Positions 59,242 through 64,000 of a stretch of DNA of 64,000 nucleotides are shown here, one piece after another. Numbering within the stretch: the stretch's first letter is position 1; every line of letters begins with the position of its first letter. The notes under the pieces were generated by a model that saw nothing but the letters and a program-made list of their open reading frames with translations, ran no database searches and was not told where the DNA came from. This stretch comes from Streptomyces fragilis (GTDB lineage: Bacteria > Actinomycetota > Actinomycetes > Streptomycetales > Streptomycetaceae): the NCBI RefSeq assembly GCF_003112515.1, contig NZ_BEVZ01000004.1, positions 1,099,157 through 1,163,156 on the forward strand. Reading direction: 5' to 3'. Both the position numbers and the translations under genes were made by a program.

Positions 59242-60294
59242 CTACCGCTCGGCCTGGGTGCTGGTGTCCGGCGCCACGTACCGGGCGATCCGGTCGACGG
59301 CCGCGGCGAGCGCGGCGGGCGGCAGGAGCCCGCGCCCGGCGGCCGAGGCGAAGTCCGCGAACGTCTCCGCCGTGCTGTGGCGCGGCTCGAAGCCGAGGAT
59401 CTCGCGCATCTCGTGGGTGTCGACGACCCTGCCGTGGGTGAGCAGCCGGATCTGCTCGGGGGAGAAGTCGGACAGGCCCAGGGTCCGCAGCAGCGACCCG
59501 GTCAGGGTGACCGCGGGCAGCAGCACCGGCGCCGTCGGCCGTCCCATCCGCCGCGCGCACTGCGACAGTGTCAGGACGCCGTCCCCCGCGATGTTGAAGG
59601 TGCCGCTGTTCAGCGTCCCCCGCTCGGGCTCCCGCGAGGCCCGCAGCAGGACCTCGGTGACGTCGTCCTCGTGGACGAACTGCAGCCGGGGGTCGTAGCC
59701 GATCACGGTCGGCAGCACCGGCAGGCGGAAGTAGGAGGCGAGCGGGGTGTCCACGCCCGGTCCGAGGATGTTGGCGAACCGCAGCACGCAGACCGCCACG
59801 TCCGGCCGCCGCCGCGCGAAGCCCCGCACGTAGCCCTCGACCTCGACGGCGTCCTTGGCGAAGCCGCCGCTGGGCAGCGCCTTCGGCGTCGTGGCCTCTC
59901 CGAACACCGCGGGGTCGCGGGAGGCGGAACCGTAGACCGTGGTGCTGGACTTCACGACCAGCCGCCGCAGCGTCGGCGACTTCTGGCAGGCGCCCAGCAG
60001 CTGCATGGTGCCGATGACGTTGGTCTCCTTCACGGAGGACCGTCCACCGCCGGCCAACGCCGTCCCGGTGACGTCGAGATGGACCACGGTGTCGACGGCG
60101 TGCTCGGCCAGCACCCGGCCGATCGCCGGCTGCCGGATGTCCGCGCGCACGAACAGCGCCTCACCCAGGTCGTGCTCCGGCGTCACGGCGTCCACCGCCA
60201 CCACCCGCGCCACGCCCGCATCCTGGAGCACCCGGCGCACGAAGTGGCTCCCCAGCCGCCGGGCCGCCCCGGTCACCAGCACGATCCTGCCCAA
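59242..60294 (-). CDS. NAD-dependent epimerase/dehydratase-like protein
   Basis: A 350-residue extended-SDR protein. The nucleotide motif T-G-A-A-R-R-L-G is near residue 8 and S-S-T-T-V-Y-G marks the catalytic Ser/Thr strand. The usual Y-x3-K is replaced: the Lys is seen in G-G-F-A-K-D-A-V-E but the Tyr four residues before is Gly. It may bind NAD(P) without classical SDR chemistry. It lies immediately upstream of the acyltransferase and the pair may act in one lipid or envelope process, which is inference. Confidence 0.8.
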   Translation of the reverse strand: MGRIVLVTGAARRLGSHFVRRVLQDAGVARVVAVDAVTPEHDLGEALFVRADIRQPAIGRVLAEHAVDTVVHLDVTGTALAGGGRSSVKETNVIGTMQLLGACQKSPTLRRLVVKSSTTVYGSASRDPAVFGEATTPKALPSGGFAKDAVEVEGYVRGFARRRPDVAVCVLRFANILGPGVDTPLASYFRLPVLPTVIGYDPRLQFVHEDDVTEVLLRASREPERGTLNSGTFNIAGDGVLTLSQCARRMGRPTAPVLLPAVTLTGSLLRTLGLSDFSPEQIRLLTHGRVVDTHEMREILGFEPRHSTAETFADFASAAGRGLLPPAALAAAVDRIARYVAPDTSTQAER

Positions 60295-60611
60295 GACCAG
60301 CGCCCTCCCGTCGTCCGCGCGGGCTCCCTCCCGGCGGTATGCGACAACTTAGCCGCTCCGTGTTGCGCAGGTATGGCCGTCACGCTGCCGCCGCTCTCCG
60401 CCCACGCCTCCCACACGTGTGCCCCGCCCGGCCGACGGCACCACCGCGGGCGCCACGGAGATGGCGCGGGGGCGACACGGGAGCGACACGCGCCCGACGG
60501 GCCGGGAGGAGCCGTGGGAGGCAGCGGGACGCCGCGGGAACGGCCGCGGCCCCCCACCGAACCGGTGGGGGGCCGCAGACGCACGCTTCGCGCGGCGTGT
60601 GCCGCGTCGCG
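60295..60611. other. Intergenic region between epimerase and bS22 genes
   Basis: These 317 bases hold a 10-base palindrome CACACGTGTG (60412-60421), likely part of the epimerase promoter region, and the terminator listed separately. Open frames here do not look like protein. Confidence 0.5.
60546..60576 (-). terminator. Terminator of the bS22-like gene
   Basis: Perfect 13-base arms GCGGCCCCCCACC (60546-60558) and its complement (60564-60576) with a five-base loop, 36 bases after the stop. Confidence 0.85.
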
Positions 60612-60710
60612 TTACTTCTTGTTGCGACGCTGGACGCGCGTGCGCTTGAGCAGCTTGCGGTGCTTCTTCTTGGCCATCCGCTTGCGCCGCTTCTTGATAA
60701 CAGAGCCCAC
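60612..60710 (-). CDS. bS22-like small ribosomal protein (AURKAIP1/COX24 domain)
   Basis: A 32-residue, extremely basic protein: G-S-V-I-K-K-R-R-K-R-M-A-K-K-K-H-R-K-L-L then K-R-T-R-V-Q-R-R-N-K-K. It matches the actinobacterial AURKAIP1/COX24-domain protein known as bS22 in mycobacterial 30S subunits. The GTG at 60710 has GAGG about seven bases upstream, and the stop is TAA, rare in this DNA. It is not listed by ordinary gene-length cutoffs. The BdtA-like regulator gene lies 156 bases upstream on the same strand. Confidence 0.92.
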   Translation of the reverse strand: MGSVIKKRRKRMAKKKHRKLLKRTRVQRRNKK

Positions 60711-60866
60711 GACTTACCCTCGCTCACTTCTCATCACTCGGCGTTGGGCGCCATGGGCCCATACGACCTTCGAGGGGAAAGCCTACCTTCCCCCGGCCAT
60801 GAGGTCGTAATCGAGGGGGCTGCGCGACGGCCGGGGCGAACCCCGGGACCGCCGCGAGGGACCGCC

Positions 60867-61079
60867 TCAGGCCGTCTCCACCCCCACGTAGCTCTCGCGA
60901 AGGTACTCGTGAACCGCTTGCTCCGGGACGCGGAACGACCGTCCGACCCGGATGGCGGGCAGATGACCGCTGTGCACCAACCGGTACACGGTCATCTTGG
61001 ACACGCGCATCACCGAGGCGACCTCCGCCACGGTAAGGAACTGAACCTCGTTCAGAGGCCTTTCGCTGCCAGCTGCCAT
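60867..61079 (-). CDS. BdtA/BldC-like excisionase-type DNA-binding protein
   Basis: A 70-residue protein with a single winged helix-turn-helix of the excisionase/MerR type: F-L-T-V-A-E-V-A-S-V-M-R-V-S-K-M-T-V-Y-R-L-V, then H-L-P-A-I-R-V-G-R-S-F-R-V. It resembles BldC and corresponds by context to the S. coelicolor gene bdtA near SCO3328 (from memory). Such proteins bind DNA cooperatively as arrays. ATG 61079 is preferred over a longer frame to 61160. Target genes are unknown; it lies in the developmental bldN neighbourhood. Confidence 0.88.
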   Translation of the reverse strand: MAAGSERPLNEVQFLTVAEVASVMRVSKMTVYRLVHSGHLPAIRVGRSFRVPEQAVHEYLRESYVGVETA

Positions 61080-62137
61080 GACACACCTGAACCCTTCGCA
61101 CTCGACGGCCACCGGCTTCCCCTTCCGGTGACTCTTCGTCGCTGCGTGCTCACTCCCCAAGGTAGGGGCGGATGATGCGAGTGGGGAAGAGGAGCAGCCA
61201 TCACCGGCCTACCGTGACAGACACCCGCGATTGAGCACGCAACGGATAAGCGGGGGACGCCACCCGGGCCCCACACCCACCCCAGCCGGAACGCCGGCGG
61301 AGATCCGCGCCCCCGCACCGCCGGCGGTCCTCACCGCCCCGTTCGCCCCGGCCCGCTCGCCCCAGCGCACCCGCACTGACCTGCCCGGCGACCCCGGAAG
61401 CCTCGCCTCCCCGCCGGCCCGGCACCCGCCCCGCGGAACGCCGGCCCCCGCACCCGCCGCGGGCCACGGCACGCGGTGGTGCGCCCCCGCCGGCGGAATC
61501 CCGTCACCACCGGCGGGAGGACGGGCGAGGGACTGCCGAGGTTGCTGATGCGTAGTCGGAACCGGGTCGTTTTGTCGACACTGCGGCCCTGCATCGGACG
61601 CAGCGCACCACCTCGGAACGTCGAGTGGCCGCCTGCCGGCCGGTCCGAGCGCGACTCGCACCGGGCGCGCGCCCCACTCCGGGGAAGCGAGGGCTCCCCG
61701 GTGGCCGACCCGGTGGCCGGGGCCTGCGGCGGGGATTCCGCTTGGCCAGGGGACGAGGCGGACCGTCCAGTCGACACGATCGTCCCCGATCACATACTGC
61801 CCGCCCGCTCACCAACAATCGACCAGAACCCACTAAATCCCGACCACACCCGACCCGGTACCTGTCGTCCCCCGGGGCAGCCGGGCCGGCCGGAGGGCGG
61901 GAGAAGGCGCTGGAGGACCCGTCACCGCACGGCACGACCGGCCGCCCAGGGCGGGCAGCGGCGGTAGCGTGCCCCATCGGGACAGAGGCCGCCTGGAGCC
62001 CGTCGGAGCGGGGGCCGCGTGAACGGGGGCCGCGTGAACGGCATCCGCGGCACCGCGTGAGCGACACCCCCGGACGCGAGCGGGTCACCCGCGCGGTCCC
62101 GGTCGCCTCCGGCCCACCGCGGGGTCACCGCACAGCA
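61080..62137. other. 1.06 kb region with no convincing gene
   Basis: Several overlapping open frames cross this stretch on both strands, but all have Arg/Pro/Gly-rich shadow composition and none shows a motif or ribosome site. It contains an AT-richer patch (about 61785-61860), a two-copy 15-base repeat (62009-62038) and the bdtA-side promoter. It may hold a decayed gene or a small RNA. Confidence 0.5.
62009..62038. repeat. Two-copy 15-base direct repeat
   Basis: CGGGGGCCGCGTGAA occurs twice in a row (62009-62023, 62024-62038), in noncoding DNA downstream of acuC. Confidence 0.8.
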
Positions 62138-63310
62138 TCACGGCATCAGCCCCCGCAGGGGAAACACCGCCTTCCGCGTGGCGAGGATCGCCTGGTCCAA
62201 CCGGTCCGCCGGGTCGTACCCGTCCGCCCACTCCCGGAACGTCACCGGCCACCGCCCGTCCGTCATCCGCCGCGGCCCCGCCTGACGGGTCAGGGCGTAC
62301 ACCTCCTGCCGCCACCCCTCCGGTACCAGCGTCTCGGGCGGCACCGGCCGCCCCGCCGCCACGGCGACCAGGTGTGCCCACGACCGCGGCACCACGTCGA
62401 CCACCTCGTAACCCCCGCCGCCGAGCGCGATCCACCGGCCTTCCGCATGCGCGTGCGCCAGCCCGTGACAGGCCGCCTGCACCGCGTGCTGCGCGTCCAG
62501 CGAGACCGCCAGATGCGCCAGCGGGTCCTCGAAGTGCGTGTCGGCCCCGTGCTGGGTGACCAGCACCTGCGGCCGGAACTCCTCCAGCAGCTCCGGCACC
62601 ACCGAGTGGAACGCCCGCAGCCACCCCGCGTCGCCGGTCCCCGCCGGCAGCGCCACGTTCACCGCTGTGCCTTCCGCACCGGGCCCGCCCGTCTCCGTGG
62701 GCCACCCGGTCTGCGGGAACAGGGTGCGCGGGTGCTCGTGCAGAGAGATCGTCAGAACCCGGGGGTCGTCCCAGAACACCGTCTGCACTCCGTCCCCGTG
62801 GTGCACGTCCACGTCCACGTAGGCGACCCGCTCCGCGCCCAGCTCCAGGAGCCGGGCGATCGCGAGCGCCGCGTCGTTGTAGACGCAGAAGCCCGACGCC
62901 GCCCCCGGCATCGCGTGGTGCAGTCCGCCGGCGAAGTTCACCGCGTGCAGCGCGTCCCCCCGCCACACCGACTCCGCCGCGCCCACCGACAGCCCGGCGA
63001 TCAACGCGGACACCTCGTGCATCCCGCGGAACGCCGGGTCGTCCTCCGTGCCCAGCCCGTACGCCGGATCCGCGGCGTCCGGGTCGGCCGAGGCCGCCCT
63101 CACCGCCTCGATGTAGTCCTGGCGGTGCACGAGCCGCAGTGTGGAGTCGCCCGCCGTCCTGCCGCCGCCCACGGTGACCGCACGGTCCAGCTCCAGCGCC
63201 GCGACCAGGCGCCGCGTCAGCTTCAGGCGGACCGGGTCCATCGGGTGTCCTCGCCCGAAGTCGTAACCCGTGACTGCCTCGTCCCACATCATCTGCGCGC
63301 GGCCGCTCAT
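62138..63310 (-). CDS. acuC: AcuC-like class I histone-deacetylase-fold protein
   Basis: A 390-residue zinc deacetylase of the AcuC family, which removes acetyl groups from proteins such as acetyl-CoA synthetase. Metal and catalytic residues are visible: G-G-L-H-H-A-M near residue 135, D-V-D-V-H-H-G-D-G near 168, Q-H-G-A-D near 250, and the G-G-G-G-Y near 295. Start at 63310 (M-S-G-R-A-Q); a GTG three codons upstream is possible. The acetyl-CoA synthetase and acuA-type partner genes are not adjacent. It starts 18 bases after the HAD gene and is likely co-transcribed. Confidence 0.9.
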   Translation of the reverse strand: MSGRAQMMWDEAVTGYDFGRGHPMDPVRLKLTRRLVAALELDRAVTVGGGRTAGDSTLRLVHRQDYIEAVRAASADPDAADPAYGLGTEDDPAFRGMHEVSALIAGLSVGAAESVWRGDALHAVNFAGGLHHAMPGAASGFCVYNDAALAIARLLELGAERVAYVDVDVHHGDGVQTVFWDDPRVLTISLHEHPRTLFPQTGWPTETGGPGAEGTAVNVALPAGTGDAGWLRAFHSVVPELLEEFRPQVLVTQHGADTHFEDPLAHLAVSLDAQHAVQAACHGLAHAHAEGRWIALGGGGYEVVDVVPRSWAHLVAVAAGRPVPPETLVPEGWRQEVYALTRQAGPRRMTDGRWPVTFREWADGYDPADRLDQAILATRKAVFPLRGLMP

Positions 63311-63328
63311 GGACGCCACGGTAGCCGC

Positions 63329-63973
63329 TCAGGCCAGCAGAGCCGCCAGCTCCCCCATCGTGGTGAACGACGCCTTGACGCCCGCCAGCTTGTCGGCCGG
63401 CGTCATCGCCGTGAACCCGTACACGTCCATCCCCGCGGCAAGACCGGCCTGGACCCCCAGCGGGCTGTCCTCCACCACCGCACACCGTTCCGGCGCGACC
63501 CCCATCGACCGCGCGGCGTGCAGGAACAGGTCGGGCGCCGGCTTTCCCCGGCCGACGTCCTGCGCGCTGAAGACGCGCGCGTCGTCGAACCACCGGTCCA
63601 GCCCGGTCTTCCGGTGACCCACCCGGATCCGCTCATGGCTGCCCGACGAGGCCACGCAGAAGGGCACCCCCGCCGCGGACAGTTGCCGCAGCACGTCCGC
63701 GACGCCCGGCACCGGCTTCAACTCCCGCTCGAACGCGGCGAAGACACGGGCGTGGAACTCGTCGTCGAAGCCTTCCGGCAGCCGCTGCCCGGTCCGCTCG
63801 AGGATCAGGTCGTGGATGCGGTGCATGGCGGAACCCATGTAGTCCCGGATGGAGTCCTCGTAGGAGGTCTCGTGCCCGAGTTCGGTGAGGTAGCCGGCGA
63901 GCAGCCGGTTGGAGATCGGCTCACTGTCGACGAGCACACCGTCGTTGTCGAAGAGGACCAGGTCGTAGCGCAT
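63329..63973 (-). CDS. HAD-family hydrolase, beta-phosphoglucomutase-like
   Basis: A 214-residue HAD phosphatase with a type-1 cap. Motif I is F-D-N-D-G-V-L near residue 8 (Asn in place of the usual middle residue, both catalytic Asp kept), motif II is V-A-S-S-G-S, motif III Lys in G-K-P-A-P-D, and motif IV V-V-E-D-S. Sugar-phosphate phosphatase activity is most likely; the substrate is unknown. ATG at 63973, a few bases from the window end, so any upstream operon partner is out of view. Confidence 0.87.
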   Translation of the reverse strand: MRYDLVLFDNDGVLVDSEPISNRLLAGYLTELGHETSYEDSIRDYMGSAMHRIHDLILERTGQRLPEGFDDEFHARVFAAFERELKPVPGVADVLRQLSAAGVPFCVASSGSHERIRVGHRKTGLDRWFDDARVFSAQDVGRGKPAPDLFLHAARSMGVAPERCAVVEDSPLGVQAGLAAGMDVYGFTAMTPADKLAGVKASFTTMGELAALLA

Positions 63974-64000
63974 GCTCAGACCCTAAACTCTCCGGAAATG

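Noticed and set aside
61209..61793. 194-codon minus-strand open frame in the noncoding gap
   Set aside because: Composition is Gly/Arg/Pro-rich, no ribosome site or motif, and overlapping frames are equally long.
1..64000. tRNA, rRNA, insertion sequence or prophage genes
   Set aside because: Looked for on both strands by eye; no cloverleaf, transposase or phage structural gene was recognised.

Overview
The window is very GC-rich chromosomal DNA with GTG starts, stop/start overlaps and gene families typical of Streptomyces: futalosine-type menaquinone genes, a System II cytochrome c maturation operon, rex-hemACD, bldN-rsbN, a BdtA/BldC-like regulator, a class I lysyl-tRNA synthetase, DUF3558 and DUF2637 proteins, and LAxTG wall anchors. 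No tRNA, rRNA, CRISPR array, insertion sequence or prophage was recognised. Most of the window is housekeeping and developmental chromosome, with a more accessory stretch at about 14.5-24.4 kb.

Layout. 0.1-7 kb: rhomboid protease, mqnP/mqnL menaquinone genes, a tandem pair of small PLDc_N membrane proteins, a LysR regulator, an EamA exporter and a CDP-alcohol phosphatidyltransferase homologue. 7-13.5 kb: a minus-strand System II cytochrome c maturation operon (tlpA-ccdA-resB-ccsB), then a histidine phosphatase and hemL. 14.5-24.4 kb: two duplicated LAxTG surface proteins, an orphan cytochrome oxidase subunit I with a small membrane protein, a GlxA-type radical copper oxidase behind a palindromic operator candidate, an SDR, a luciferase-like monooxygenase with its FMN reductase, and a 32-bp tandem repeat array. 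24.4-32 kb: an OmpR-type two-component system, rtcB, two DUF3558 lipoproteins, a DUF2637 protein and a frameshifted small lipoprotein. 32-36 kb: divergent lysS and argS. 36-39.4 kb: a WXG-domain secretion cassette. 39.5-48 kb: assorted small genes, hemB, an HxlR regulator with an imine-reductase-like enzyme, and a LysE exporter. 48-54 kb: rex-hemA-hemC-hemD with a readable Rex operator. 54-61 kb: glutaredoxin, HAD-IB phosphatase, bldN-rsbN, lipid acyltransferase, epimerase, bS22-like ribosomal protein and a BdtA-like regulator. 61-64 kb: about 1 kb with no convincing gene, then acuC and a HAD phosphatase.

Functional threads. Respiration and redox are concentrated here: menaquinone synthesis, cytochrome c maturation, an oxidase subunit, haem synthesis (hemL, hemB, hemA, hemC, hemD) and the NADH/NAD sensor Rex, whose operator lies inside its own promoter. 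Morphological development is the second thread: BldN with its anti-sigma RsbN, the GlxA copper oxidase known to act at hyphal tips, and LAxTG wall proteins. The least understood parts are the WXG cassette at 35.9-39.4 kb, the GlxA gene without an adjacent cslA, and the repeat and palindrome elements listed in the findings.

Limits. Functions come from recognising families in the translated sequence; no database search was run. Gene symbols and comparisons with Streptomyces coelicolor are from memory.
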